Of a stretch of 64,000 nt of DNA, positions 54,729 to 63,375 are shown piece after piece (within the stretch, counting starts at the first letter, position 1; each line of letters begins with the position of its first letter). Location of the stretch: the NCBI RefSeq assembly GCF_020622355.1, contig NZ_WHVL01000001.1:930001-994000 (forward strand). The letters are read 5' to 3'. The DNA is from Vreelandella malpeensis (GTDB lineage: Bacteria > Pseudomonadota > Gammaproteobacteria > Pseudomonadales > Halomonadaceae). The position numbers and the translations under genes are program-made. The notes under the pieces were generated by a model that had not been told where the DNA came from, did not search any database, and saw only the letters and a program-made list of their open reading frames with translations.

Positions 54729-56356
54729 TCGCGCGCCCGGTCGACGATGCGCCCCTCTACCCGGGGCGCGACGTCGCCCTGCTCCACCAGGTAGTCGCGC
54801 AGCATCTCCCAGTCGGTATTGCCAACGATATGGCTGCGGTCATCATCGTGCGCGGCTTCGAGCGCCGCGTGTTCGTCGCCGCCGGCGGCGGTGAAGTTGT
54901 TGGTGGCGATCACGTAGGTGCGTGCCGGGTCGATCTCCGCGAGCTCACCGTTCTCGGTCACCTTCAGGCTCACTACCCGCTCGCCCGCCGGCGCGCGGCT
55001 GTCATACACCACCTCGGTGCCGTTTGATACCTGCAGGAAGGCGCCGCTCTCCTCCGGGGCGCTGGCCAGCGCAATCTCGAAGGTCTGCAGAAGCTCCGCG
55101 CCGGTCACGTCCATCAGCGTCAGGCGGTTGCCGAAGGGCTGCACGGCGATCAGTTCGCCCACGGTCACCGGGCCTTCGGGGATTGGCTCGCGGATGCCGC
55201 CGCCGTTTTGCAGCGCCATCACGGTCTGCGGGCTCACCCGACGGGCGGCGGCGAGCTGACCGTCACTGATCAGGTTGCCCAGCGCCGTCTCGTCGGCGCG
55301 CACACTCTGTTCGTCGCCGTTGCCGTGGCGCGGGTTGGCAAGCGCCGTGTCCAGTACCACGCCCACCTCGGCGTCGCGCAGCTCCTCGATGCGGGCGGTA
55401 TAAGGCTCGAGCATCGCGGCGGCCTCCACGTCCGGCTCGAAATCTTCCGCCGCCAGCAGCTCGCCTTGAGAGGCCGTCACCACGCCGTCGTCATCGAAGG
55501 TGACCTGCATCACGCCCAGATACTTGCCGTACTCGTTCGCCTGGCCGATCACCGTGGGCGCCTTCGCCTCGCCCTGGTCGTTCTCGGCCACGGTGACGGG
55601 CGACTCGAGCCGGGTGTGGCTGTGCCCGCCGATGATGACGTCGATGCCCTCGACGTGCTGAGCCAGCAGCAAATCGTTGCCCACGCTCGGGTCGCTGTCG
55701 AACCCCAGGTGCGTCAATGCGACGATCTTGTTGACTCCTTGGGCGTCGAACGCCGCCACCATCGCCTCGGCCGCCGCGCGGTAGTCGCCAATGGTGACGT
55801 TGCCCGGGCTCGAGACGGTTTCGCTCGATTGGGTGCTGAGGCCGAACACGCCGATGCGCTCGCCGCCCTGCTCGAGGATCACGCCGTCGTACAGGTGGCC
55901 GGGCTGCGGCTCGGTGCCGATCGACTCACCCAGCAGCTCGCTGAATTCCGGCGCAGCGGAGAAGTCCAGGTTCGCGCCGACGATGGGAAAGTCGGCGGCC
56001 TCGAAGAACGCGGCCAGCGCCTGGTGGCCGCTCTCCGGGTCGTTCAGGTCGAACTCGTGGTTGCCGGGCACGAAGGCGTCGACGCCCATCCGGTTCATGA
56101 ATTCGACGGCATCCAACCCCTTGAACTCGTTGAAGTAGAGCGTACCGGAGAAGATGTCCCCGGCATCGAGCAGCAGCCCCTCGCCGTACTCGGCGCGCGC
56201 CTTCGCCAGCGCCGTGACGAGCTGAGGGTACTGGTCGGTGCGCCCGTGCAGGTCGTTGGTGTGGTAGATCGTCAGCGTAAAGGGTTCGGCGAAGGCGGCA
56301 GGGCACAACGCCAGCAGCGCCACTCCCACAGGTAACGAAAGACGTGAAACGGACAT
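54725..56356 (-). CDS. ushA: UshA-like 5'-nucleotidase/metallophosphatase
   Basis: Periplasmic nucleotidase of 543 aa. Signal peptide ends near AFA. The N-terminal metallophosphatase domain has [33 protein letters not shown] and [11 protein letters not shown]; the C-terminal 5'-nucleotidase domain has the nucleoside-binding region [15 protein letters not shown] and ends [22 protein letters not shown] precedes the ATG at 56356. It would release phosphate from nucleotides outside the cytoplasm, complementing ugp. Confidence 0.88.
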   Translation of the reverse strand: MSVSRLSLPVGVALLALCPAAFAEPFTLTIYHTNDLHGRTDQYPQLVTALAKARAEYGEGLLLDAGDIFSGTLYFNEFKGLDAVEFMNRMGVDAFVPGNHEFDLNDPESGHQALAAFFEAADFPIVGANLDFSAAPEFSELLGESIGTEPQPGHLYDGVILEQGGERIGVFGLSTQSSETVSSPGNVTIGDYRAAAEAMVAAFDAQGVNKIVALTHLGFDSDPSVGNDLLLAQHVEGIDVIIGGHSHTRLESPVTVAENDQGEAKAPTVIGQANEYGKYLGVMQVTFDDDGVVTASQGELLAAEDFEPDVEAAAMLEPYTARIEELRDAEVGVVLDTALANPRHGNGDEQSVRADETALGNLISDGQLAAARRVSPQTVMALQNGGGIREPIPEGPVTVGELIAVQPFGNRLTLMDVTGAELLQTFEIALASAPEESGAFLQVSNGTEVVYDSRAPAGERVVSLKVTENGELAEIDPARTYVIATNNFTAAGGDEHAALEAAHDDDRSHIVGNTDWEMLRDYLVEQGDVAPRVEGRIVDRARD

Positions 56357-56461
56357 GACAGCTCCTTTGGATAGTGTGTTCGCTTGATTCGCTCGACCGG
56401 CTTTCGCGAGCTCGCTTGGGACAGTATTAACACTGTTCATGACGTTTCTTAAGCAGAGAGT

Positions 56462-56483
56462 AAGTCATCGAGGGTGATGACTT
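56462..56483. promoter_or_regulatory. Inverted repeat between ushA and the aldo/keto reductase
   Basis: AAGTCATC (56462-56469) and GATGACTT (56476-56483) form a perfect 8-bp inverted repeat with a 6-bp spacer, in the 203-bp divergent gap. It has the form of a dimeric repressor or activator site, for either gene. Confidence 0.4.
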
Positions 56484-56559
56484 TTGACAACACCCACGCA
56501 TCTCCTAGGCTGAAAGTCTGGCGCAAGCCCCCTACTTTCGTTCAACAAGGATGTGCAGA

Positions 56560-57639
56560 ATGAAATATCGCCCGTTGGGAAATTCCGGCCTGCTGGTTTC
56601 GGAAATCGTGCTGGGTACCGTGCCTTTCGGGGGCAGCGGTGGCTTCGAAAAGGCGGCGAGCGTGGACGTACAAGGCGCGCGCCGCCAGATCGACCTGGCC
56701 CTGGATGCCGGCGTGAACCTGATCGACACCGCCGACCTCTACTCCATGGGGGAAGCCGAGGAGATCGTCGGCAAGGCGCTCGGCGCCAAGCGTCACGACA
56801 TCATCCTCGCCTCCAAGGCCCGAAGCCCTCTGGGCGACAACCCCAACCACAGTGGCTTTTCCCGCTACCACCTGATCAACGCCTGCGAGGCGAGCCTCAA
56901 GCGCCTGGGCACCGACCATATCGATCTTTACCAGATACACAACTGGGACGGCGTGACGCCAGTCGAGGAGATGCTCTACGCGCTGGACCACCTGGTGCAA
57001 AGCGGCAAGATCCGCTACCACGGCACGTCCAACTTCACCGGCTGGCAGATGATGAAGACCCTCGGCAGGGCCGAACTCCACAATCTGGCAGGGCCGATCA
57101 GCCAGCAGATCTACTACACGCCGGAATCCCGCGAGGCGGAGTACGAGCTGATGCCGCTGGCGATCGACCAGAACGTCGGCACGCTGGTGTGGGGGCCGCT
57201 TGGCGAGGGCTTGTTCAACGGCAAGGTACGCCGCGGCCAGAAGGCGCCGAAGGGCACGCGCCAGGGCAACGGCTGGCCGGAGCCCTACGTTCACGACATG
57301 GAGCGCGCCTACGACATCATCGAGCTGCTCGCCGAGATCGGCGAGGCTCACGGTGCCTCGATTCCGCGCACGTGCCTGGCCTGGCTGAAGGATCGCCCGG
57401 GGGTCACGGCCTTGATTGTCGGCGCGCGAAGCGAAGAGCACCTCGCGGACGACCTGGCTGCCGCCGAGATGACCCTGACGCCGGAGGAGATCGAGCGCAT
57501 CGAAGCCGCCACCCGCCCGGCACCCCAGTACCCCTACTGGCACCGCGTGGTCGCCGGCATGGACCGTATCGACAAGGCCGAGCGGCCTTTCATCGACCAG
57601 TACCGCAAGACCATTGAGAAACGACGCGACGAGCGCTGA
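56560..57639 (+). CDS. Aldo/keto reductase
   Basis: NADPH-dependent oxidoreductase of 359 aa, TIM-barrel AKR fold. It starts MKYRPLGNSGLLVSEIVLG at the ATG at 56560, with AAGG upstream. Catalytic tetrad in place: Asp and Tyr in IDTADLYSMGEAEEIVGKAL, Lys in LASKARS and His in YQIHNWD. The cofactor loop near the C-terminus reads IVGARSEEHLADDLAA. The substrate is unknown. A GC hairpin without a T-run lies after the stop at 57658-57682. Confidence 0.9.
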   Translation: MKYRPLGNSGLLVSEIVLGTVPFGGSGGFEKAASVDVQGARRQIDLALDAGVNLIDTADLYSMGEAEEIVGKALGAKRHDIILASKARSPLGDNPNHSGFSRYHLINACEASLKRLGTDHIDLYQIHNWDGVTPVEEMLYALDHLVQSGKIRYHGTSNFTGWQMMKTLGRAELHNLAGPISQQIYYTPESREAEYELMPLAIDQNVGTLVWGPLGEGLFNGKVRRGQKAPKGTRQGNGWPEPYVHDMERAYDIIELLAEIGEAHGASIPRTCLAWLKDRPGVTALIVGARSEEHLADDLAAAEMTLTPEEIERIEAATRPAPQYPYWHRVVAGMDRIDKAERPFIDQYRKTIEKRRDER

Positions 57640-57657
57640 AAAGAGCGGCGCCAAAAA

Positions 57658-57682
57658 GCCGGCGCGGGAGGGCCGCGCCGGC
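57658..57682 (+). other. GC hairpin after the aldo/keto reductase
   Basis: GCCGGCGCGG (57658-57667) pairs perfectly with CCGCGCCGGC (57673-57682), loop GAGGG. No T-run follows, so it may act as a weak or factor-assisted terminator or a 3'-end protector. Confidence 0.6.
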
Positions 57683-57711
57683 AAGGATCGATAACATCAA
57701 ACTCGCAAGGA

Positions 57712-57730
57712 GGGCGCCCCATGGGCGCCC
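57712..57730 (-). terminator. Hairpin after the porin gene
   Basis: GGGCGCCC occurs at 57712-57719 and 57723-57730; being self-complementary, the two copies pair around a 3-nt loop. It is the last structure on the porin strand; the following bases are not T-rich. Confidence 0.5.
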
Positions 57731-57751
57731 TTGTCGTTGTCGCTGTCGTTG

Positions 57752-58756
57752 TTAGAAGTGGTAGCGGGCGCCGAAGGCGTAGTAGAGGTCGTCCTGGCCG
57801 ACGTTGTCGAGCGCGTCCAGGTCGGCATCGTTGAGCTCGGCGAAGACATCGAAGGCGCTGGAGACCTTGTACAGGGTGCCCAGCGCCCAGGCGTCGCGGT
57901 TGCCGTCCTGGCCGTCCAGATCGATATGGTAGTAGTCGCCGTAGAGGGCCAGGGGGCCGACGGCGTAGGTGGCACCAAGGCCGACCTTGTCGAATCCGCC
58001 GCCGTAGGTGTCGCTGTCGCTACGGGTTTCGTAACCCAGGCGCATCTGGAAGTCGTCGTTCATGTCGTAGGCCGCCGTGGCGCCGTAGCGCACCTTGCCG
58101 TTGCCGCCGCCGCGCACCTTGTCCTCCACGTAGCCCAGGGCAAGGCGCACCGGGCCAGTCGAATAGACCACGCCGCCCTGGGTCGCGACGACGCTGCCTT
58201 CGTCGGTCTGCTCGGCCTCGGTCAGCCCGCGCTCGGAGAAGTGCTTGGCGGTGATCACCGCCTGGAAGCCGTTGAGCTCCGGCGACAGGTAGCCGATCGA
58301 GTCGCCGCGCGCCTGCAGGCCGCCCCCGGCGAATTCGTAGCCGCGCTCCACGTAGACGTCGAAGGGCTGCATGACGTAGTCGTTGTAGAAGCTGTTGTAG
58401 TTGCCGGCCATGAAGGTACCGAACTGTGCGCTCTCGATTCCCAGGAAGCTGTTGCGCACCTCGTCGAAGCCGGGGCTGCTGCGTTCGTCGCCGCGAAAGC
58501 GCCACTCCAGGCGGGCGAAGGCGCGAAGATCGCTGCTGATCTGCTGGCTCAGCTTGAAGCCGAGCCGCGAGCCGAAGTTGCGAAACTCTTCGCTGTTGTC
58601 GACGCCATCGTCACGCCCGCCGCCTTCGAAGCCGATGGCGATGCGCCCGTACAGATCCACCGCAGTGCCGTCCTCGTCGTATACCTTGGCCGCCTGCGCG
58701 CCGGAGGCCGCCAGTGAACCGCTTACCGCCAGTGCCAGTAGTGATTTCTTCAACAT
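57752..58756 (-). CDS. Gram-negative general porin
   Basis: Outer-membrane beta-barrel of 334 aa. MLKKSLLALAVSGSLAASGA is the signal peptide, cut near AQA. Mature strands start KVYDEDGTAVDLYGRIAIGF; FGSRLGFKLSQQISSDLRAF and the final YYAFGARYHF with a C-terminal Phe are porin hallmarks. Loop 3 acidic residues and the basic barrel positions cannot be assigned by eye, so selectivity is unknown. Located beside ugp/ushA, so a phosphate-limitation porin role is possible. Confidence 0.9.
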   Translation of the reverse strand: MLKKSLLALAVSGSLAASGAQAAKVYDEDGTAVDLYGRIAIGFEGGGRDDGVDNSEEFRNFGSRLGFKLSQQISSDLRAFARLEWRFRGDERSSPGFDEVRNSFLGIESAQFGTFMAGNYNSFYNDYVMQPFDVYVERGYEFAGGGLQARGDSIGYLSPELNGFQAVITAKHFSERGLTEAEQTDEGSVVATQGGVVYSTGPVRLALGYVEDKVRGGGNGKVRYGATAAYDMNDDFQMRLGYETRSDSDTYGGGFDKVGLGATYAVGPLALYGDYYHIDLDGQDGNRDAWALGTLYKVSSAFDVFAELNDADLDALDNVGQDDLYYAFGARYHF

Positions 58757-59105
58757 GAATGTTCCCGTTGCCGTCAAGAGCAGCCGCAGCCGCTCGATAT
58801 TCTTGAAAGTCAGCATGGCGCGGTCCCGAGCCGGCCATTCGTTCGATGCATCCGTTCTGTGGCTAATCCTTCAGCGCAGGGAACCTTAGGCGAGTTTCAT
58901 GTCAGTTATCTTAAGGTTTCGTGTTAACACTGTTTAAATATGAAACTCTCCTTATTTAACTAAAAAGCAATAAAAATTAAATATTTATCGTTTATACAAG
59001 ATGTCGGCCTCTTCTTTGGCCTTCCTCCTGTCACGAGTTCTTCACCCGACTGTCCCGCCGCTGTCATCGTTACGCGCCACGCTTGAACGACATTTCGGGC
59101 ATGGG
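58757..59105. other. AT-rich divergent control region, porin / GT4
   Basis: 349 bp without a gene. The part at about 58905-59000 is much richer in A and T than its surroundings and holds a perfect palindrome GTGTTAACAC (58921-58930) and an 11-mer TTAACACTGTT also found before ushA. Promoters of both flanking genes are expected here. I see no convincing PHO box. Confidence 0.6.
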
Positions 59106-60278
59106 ATGGCGCCGATGCGACTTTGCATAGTGAGCGAAACATGGTCACCGGACGTCAATGGCGTCGCCCACACGCTCAATCGTCTGGCGCAGGAACTCGC
59201 CGGCCTGGGCGTGACGGTCGATGTCGTGCACCCCGCCTCGCGCGGTCGCCAACGCGCCACGCTTTCCGGCGAGGAGCTTCAGGTACGCAGGCTGCCGCTA
59301 CCGGGTTATGCCGAGGTCCAGGTGGGCCTGGCGAGCCCCGGGCGTCTGCGCCGCTTCTGGCAGCGCCACCCGCCGGACGTCGCGTACCTGGCGACCCAGG
59401 GGCCGCTCGGCCTGGCTGCCCGGCAAACGGCCAGGCGCATGGGCATCGTCTGCGTGGCCGGCTGGCACACCAACTTCGACCACTACTGCCAGGATTACGG
59501 TGTAGCCTGGCTTGGCGGGGCCACCCGATGCTACCTGCGCCACTTCCACAACGGCTGCGCCCTGACCCTGGTTCCCACCCACGCCCAAGCGAGCGCCCTG
59601 CGCGCCCAGGGCATTCGTGACGCCGATGTGCTCTCGCGCGGGATCGACGGCGAGCTCTTCTCGCCGCATCACCGCGATGGCGCCCTCCGCGCCCGCTGGC
59701 AGGTCGGCGAGCACCAGCCGGTCGCGCTGTACGCCGGCCGCCTGGCGGCGGAGAAGAACCTGGCGCTACTGATCGAGACCTTCCAGGCGATGCGCGACGT
59801 GCGCCCGGACATGGCCCAGGTCATCGTCGGCGACGGCCCGGCGCGCGAGCAGCTGCAAAAGGCGCTGCCCGAGGCGCACTTCACCGGTTTTCTGGACCAG
59901 CCGAGCCTGGCCCGCCACTACGCCAGCGCCGACCTGTTCGTGTTTCCCTCGCTCTCCGAGACCTGGGGCAATGTCATCACCGAAGCCATGGCCAGCGGCC
60001 TGGCAGTGGTCGCGTTTCGTCACGCCGCAAGCGCCGAGCTGATCAAGAGCGGTGACAACGGCATCAACCTCGACCCCGGCGACGCCACCGGCTTCCAGCA
60101 GGCCGCTTCCGAGCTATGCCAGCACCCCGCCGACTACGCCCGTCTTGGACGCCTGGCGCGGCTGACCGTGCTCGAACGCAGCTGGATCGGTATCGCCGAG
60201 CAGTTCAAGCGCCACCTGAACAACGCCTTGGAGGCTCATCATGCGCTCTCGCCCGCTTGTCGTATTCGATCGCCTTGA
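59106..60278 (+). CDS. Glycosyltransferase family 4, lipid-glycosyltransferase-like
   Basis: GT-B enzyme of 390 aa. It begins MAPMRLCIVSETWSPDVNGV; a start three codons later at 59115 is equally plausible. It then shows VAGWHTNFDHY and LSRGIDGELFSPHHR, and the donor-site motif ADLFVFPSLSETWGNVITEA. It resembles alpha-mannosyl or glucosyl transferases acting on lipids such as diacylglycerol or on phosphatidylinositol mannosides, but the acceptor is not known. It overlaps the PAP2 gene by 38 bp, so the two probably act in one pathway. Confidence 0.86.
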   Translation: MAPMRLCIVSETWSPDVNGVAHTLNRLAQELAGLGVTVDVVHPASRGRQRATLSGEELQVRRLPLPGYAEVQVGLASPGRLRRFWQRHPPDVAYLATQGPLGLAARQTARRMGIVCVAGWHTNFDHYCQDYGVAWLGGATRCYLRHFHNGCALTLVPTHAQASALRAQGIRDADVLSRGIDGELFSPHHRDGALRARWQVGEHQPVALYAGRLAAEKNLALLIETFQAMRDVRPDMAQVIVGDGPAREQLQKALPEAHFTGFLDQPSLARHYASADLFVFPSLSETWGNVITEAMASGLAVVAFRHAASAELIKSGDNGINLDPGDATGFQQAASELCQHPADYARLGRLARLTVLERSWIGIAEQFKRHLNNALEAHHALSPACRIRSP

Positions 60279-60795
60279 TACCTGGGAGTGGCGCTTTTGC
60301 CAGCGCGTCACCCGTCTGTCGCTGTTTCCCGCCTGGCGCATCACCTTGCAGGTCGCCAGCCGCCTGGGCGACTGGCCGGTATGGGTGCTCTTGATCGTCG
60401 CCCAGCCCTGGCTCGGCCCCGGTGGCGAGCGGCGGGTGCTCCAGTACGGCGCCATCGCGCTGGTGGCGCTGGCGGCCTACCGGCTGGTCAAGACGCGCCT
60501 TTGCCGCGAGCGCCCGTTCATCACTTATCTAGGCGGCGTGCACTGCGGCGAGCCGGCCCGCGATCGCTACAGCTTTCCCAGCGGCCACACCATGCACGCG
60601 GTGATGTTCAGCGTACTGGTGGCGGCGCATACGCCCTGGCTACTGGTGGTGATCCTACCGCTGAGCGCGCTGATCGCCATCTCGCGGGTGGGGCTTGGCC
60701 TGCACTACGCAAGCGACGTGCTGGCCGGCGCGGCGATGGGCTATGGCTTCGCGCTTCTGAGCCTTTACGTGATGGCGTCGCTGTTGGGCGGCTGA
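60241..60795 (+). CDS. PAP2 family phosphatase
   Basis: Membrane phosphatase of 184 aa with about five helices. The three PAP2 motifs are visible: KTRLCRERPF, YSFPSGHTMHA and SRVGLGLHYASDVLAG, with the catalytic His residues. GGAGG lies upstream of the ATG at 60241, inside the preceding gene. Likely substrates are phosphatidate or an isoprenyl pyrophosphate. Coupled with the glycosyltransferase it could supply diacylglycerol for glycolipid synthesis. Confidence 0.88.
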   Translation: MRSRPLVVFDRLDTWEWRFCQRVTRLSLFPAWRITLQVASRLGDWPVWVLLIVAQPWLGPGGERRVLQYGAIALVALAAYRLVKTRLCRERPFITYLGGVHCGEPARDRYSFPSGHTMHAVMFSVLVAAHTPWLLVVILPLSALIAISRVGLGLHYASDVLAGAAMGYGFALLSLYVMASLLGG

Positions 60796-60899
60796 TCCAT
60801 AGCGCTTTCAAACAAAAACCGCTACGGTTAATTCACTCCTGAGGCCTGTCAGGCCTTTTGATACCCTTTTGTAACCGATGCTCATCAGGGAGTGATGAC

Positions 60900-62348
60900 A
60901 TGACCATGACCGTGGGTGAACTTTTCGTTGCGCTGGTGCTGATCGCGCTGGCGCTTCTGCTCAGCAACGCGATTCGCCTACTTCTGCCCTGGCTGCGTCG
61001 ACTGTTCCTGCCCAGCTCCGTCATCGCCGGGCTTTTGCTCCTGCTGCTGGGCCCCGAGGTGATCGGGCGCTTCACCCCCACCCTGTTCGAGGAGAGCCCC
61101 GGGCTCTTTCCGGCCTATGTGCAGGAGAGCTGGTCGGCACTGCCGGGACTTCTGATCAACGTGGTGTTCGCGGCACTGTTCATCGGCAAGGCCATTCCCG
61201 GTATCAGGACTATCTGGCTGCGCGCAGGCCCCCAAGTGGTGGTCGGCCAGACCATGGCCTGGGGGCAGTACGTGGTGGGGCTGACGCTTGCGCTGCTGGT
61301 ACTGGCGCCGGTGTTCGGCATGAACCCGATGGCGGGAGCGCTGATCGAGATCGGCTTCGAGGGCGGCCACGGCACCGCTGCGGGCATGGCGGATACCTTC
61401 GCCGACCTGGGCTTTGCCGAAGGCGCCGACCTGGCGCTGGGTCTGGCCACAGTGGGCATCGTCTCCGGCGTGCTGATCGGCACGATCATGATCAACCTCG
61501 CCGCCCGGCGTGGCGTCATCACGCCCGGCAAGGAAGAGGAGGCGCCGGACGACACCCTGCGCGACGACGAGCGCCCCTCGACGGAGGAGTTCAGCGAGTT
61601 CAAGAAGGACCTGACCCAGGAGGCTGGCACCACCGACCCCTTGAGTCTGCACATCGGTCTGGTGGGCATCGCCATCGTCATCGGCTGGCTGCTTCTTTCC
61701 GGGCTGCAGTGGATCGAGCAGGCCACCTGGGCAAGCGACGGCGGGCTCGAGATTCTTGCCCACGTGCCGCTGTTTCCCATCGCCATGATCGGCGGGGTGA
61801 TCGTGCAACTGGTCATCATGCGCTTCGGCCTCGAGCGCCACGTCTCGACGCGCACCATGTCACGCATCGCGGGAACGGCGCTGGATTTCACCATCGTCGC
61901 GGCACTGGCGACGCTGTCGCTGACCACGCTGAGCGACTACTTCCTGCCCTTTTTGCTGCTCTCCGTAGCAGGCATCGCCTGGGGGCTGTTCGTGCTGATC
62001 GTCATCGCTCCGCGCGTGATTCCACACAACTGGTTCGAGCGCGGCATCGGCGACTTTGGCCAATCCATGGGGGTGACGGTCACCGGGCTTCTGCTGATGC
62101 GCATGGCCGACCCCAAGAACGAATCCGGGGCGCTGGAGAGCTTCGGCTACAAGCAGTTGATGTTCGAGCCGGTGGTCGGCGGGGGCCTGTTCACCGCGGC
62201 GGCGCTGCCCTTGATTGCCGAGTTCGGCGCGCTGGCCGTTTTGATCTTCACGGCGCTGTTGACGTTTGGTTGGCTCGCTTTCGGACTTCTTTACTTCGGG
62301 CGCATGGTGCCAAAGCGGGGCAAGGGACGCTGGCAGGGTAGTCAATGA
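60900..62348 (+). CDS. Glutamate:Na+ symporter family (ESS) transporter
   Basis: Inner-membrane carrier of 482 aa, larger than E. coli GltS (about 400 aa), with about 10-11 helices and a charged cytoplasmic loop near residues 200-240 (KEEEAPDDTLRDDERPS). The hallmark GFEGGHGTAAGMADTFADLG matches the first conserved pore-loop of ESS carriers, and FGQSMGVTVTGLLLMRMADP the second. Na+-coupled uptake of glutamate or a related compound is likely. The ATG at 60900 has GGGAG upstream. Ends in a terminator. Confidence 0.85.
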   Translation: MTMTVGELFVALVLIALALLLSNAIRLLLPWLRRLFLPSSVIAGLLLLLLGPEVIGRFTPTLFEESPGLFPAYVQESWSALPGLLINVVFAALFIGKAIPGIRTIWLRAGPQVVVGQTMAWGQYVVGLTLALLVLAPVFGMNPMAGALIEIGFEGGHGTAAGMADTFADLGFAEGADLALGLATVGIVSGVLIGTIMINLAARRGVITPGKEEEAPDDTLRDDERPSTEEFSEFKKDLTQEAGTTDPLSLHIGLVGIAIVIGWLLLSGLQWIEQATWASDGGLEILAHVPLFPIAMIGGVIVQLVIMRFGLERHVSTRTMSRIAGTALDFTIVAALATLSLTTLSDYFLPFLLLSVAGIAWGLFVLIVIAPRVIPHNWFERGIGDFGQSMGVTVTGLLLMRMADPKNESGALESFGYKQLMFEPVVGGGLFTAAALPLIAEFGALAVLIFTALLTFGWLAFGLLYFGRMVPKRGKGRWQGSQ

Positions 62349-62365
62349 CGCCTTCCCGAAACGAT

Positions 62366-62389
62366 AAACGCCCGCAATGGCGGGCGTTT
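62366..62389 (+). terminator. Intrinsic terminator after the ESS transporter
   Basis: AAACGCCCGC (62366-62375) pairs with GCGGGCGTTT (62380-62389), loop AATG. It also ends the convergent small gene on the other strand because the stem is flanked by A/T. Confidence 0.85.
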
Positions 62390-62457
62390 GGAAAATCGTT
62401 GATGAGAAAAGGCTTCGGGGGTTGCGCTCGCTCCCCGCAGAACGCATGATCGAGACG

Positions 62458-62589
62458 TTACTTTAAATCGGGCGGGATATCGTCGAGGTCTTCCGGCGTC
62501 GTGAAGGATGTCTTGAACATCATGTAGACGCCCACACCTGAAAAACCTAAAAACAAGATAAACATGACGAACATTAATACCATTGCCAT
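62458..62589 (-). CDS. Small single-span membrane protein, 43 aa
   Basis: Translation of the minus strand gives one hydrophobic helix (AMVLMFVMFILFLGFSGVGV) followed by a polar tail (KTSFTTPEDLDDIPPDLK). GGGAC lies about 8 nt before the ATG at 62589. It does not fit a family I can name with certainty; DUF3149-like or other stress-related micromembrane proteins are possible. The terminator of the GGA-rich RNA lies just upstream. Confidence 0.6.
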   Translation of the reverse strand: MAMVLMFVMFILFLGFSGVGVYMMFKTSFTTPEDLDDIPPDLK

Positions 62590-62773
62590 GACGTTAGTCC
62601 CTGAGTGGGCGGCTTCTCGTTGACGTTTTATAGCCGCTGAATGTGGTGTATCCCAGAGGATAGACTAAAACCCAGGTGCCATCTGTATAAAGTTCTGCAC
62701 AGCTATTCTTTCCGCGCTCTGAATATACAAACTTTGTATAAATATCAATCACTTGAAACGTCAATAAAAACGC

Positions 62774-62940
62774 AAAAAAGCCACCCCGGTTTCCCGAGAT
62801 GACTTGTCTGCATCGCCGCCACTCCCTAGCCGTGATGTCGGCGCCACCTTGCGCCGTTGAGAGTGAGCAGGCTAATGTCCTTTGAAATCCATTCCCCTTT
62901 GGCTTCCAGCCGTCCTGGTCTACCGCTAGCCTGCTCGAAC
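62774..62940 (-). ncRNA. Probable GGA-rich small RNA (CsrA/RsmA-binding type)
   Basis: The minus-strand transcript is closed by GAGCAGGCTA paired with TAGCCTGCTC (62865-62936), contains hairpins such as GGCT-GGA-AGCC, and ends in an intrinsic terminator (10-bp stem with a GAAA loop, 62780-62803, followed by six T). Seven GGA triplets occur in about 165 nt, several in or near loops, including CAGGACGG, a pattern found in RsmZ-type RNAs. It has no coding sense. The 5' end and the CsrA link are inferred; no GacA box was seen. Confidence 0.5.
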
Positions 62941-63375
62941 CGACGGTTAGGTTAATAACGCGATGCGGTGGCTCTTGGTTAAACAACTGCACGATACGAA
63001 CCAAAAACGCTAATATATTAAAAAATGTACAAATATCAAACACATAATAAAGTTGAGAAAATTTCGAATTCGGGCATTTCTTACCCTCAAGATACGAAAT
63101 GGGTGTGCAAAAATGACACATGCGACATTAGCTCTTTAACGTCATGCCATCTTGGCTCAATGCTTGGCAAAGCCTGATGGAAAGGCTTCAACCTCCTTCG
63201 ACCTTTCGGGAAAGCCCGTTGCTCTGAACTCCTGCTCGTGTGCAGGTCATGCCGGCGCTGGCACCTGCGTGACCGTCGTCAGATTTTATTTACCAAAGCG
63301 CACATTGCTGGCTAAAGTAAGGGCAAGGCCACTCGCGCCTTGCCCGTGATCAACGCTCACTACAGGTACCCACCC
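62941..63375. other. AT-rich non-coding region before the entericidin-like gene
   Basis: No convincing gene. About 62990-63130 is AT-rich and should contain the promoter of the small RNA. On the + strand several hairpins follow: AAGCCT/AGGCTT at 63170-63188, GCAGGT/ACCTGC at 63242-63268, and GGGCAAGG/CCTTGCCC at 63321-63345, the last one 30 bp before the lipoprotein start. They may be part of its leader. Confidence 0.5.

Noticed and set aside
56357..56559. PHO box before ushA
   Set aside because: TGACA-like and TCAT-like words occur but not with the 11-bp period; not supported.
58757..59105. PHO box before the porin or GT4 gene
   Set aside because: Only isolated half-site resemblances such as CTGACAT; spacing and second half do not fit.
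62594..63121. Open frame of 175 codons on the minus strand over the small-RNA region
   Set aside because: No ribosome-binding site, composition unlike other genes of the window, and it runs through the closing stem and the terminator of the candidate RNA.
62941..63130. GacA box (TGTAAG-N6-CTTACA) before the candidate CsrA-binding RNA
   Set aside because: No such palindrome was found on either strand, so a Gac-type control is not claimed.
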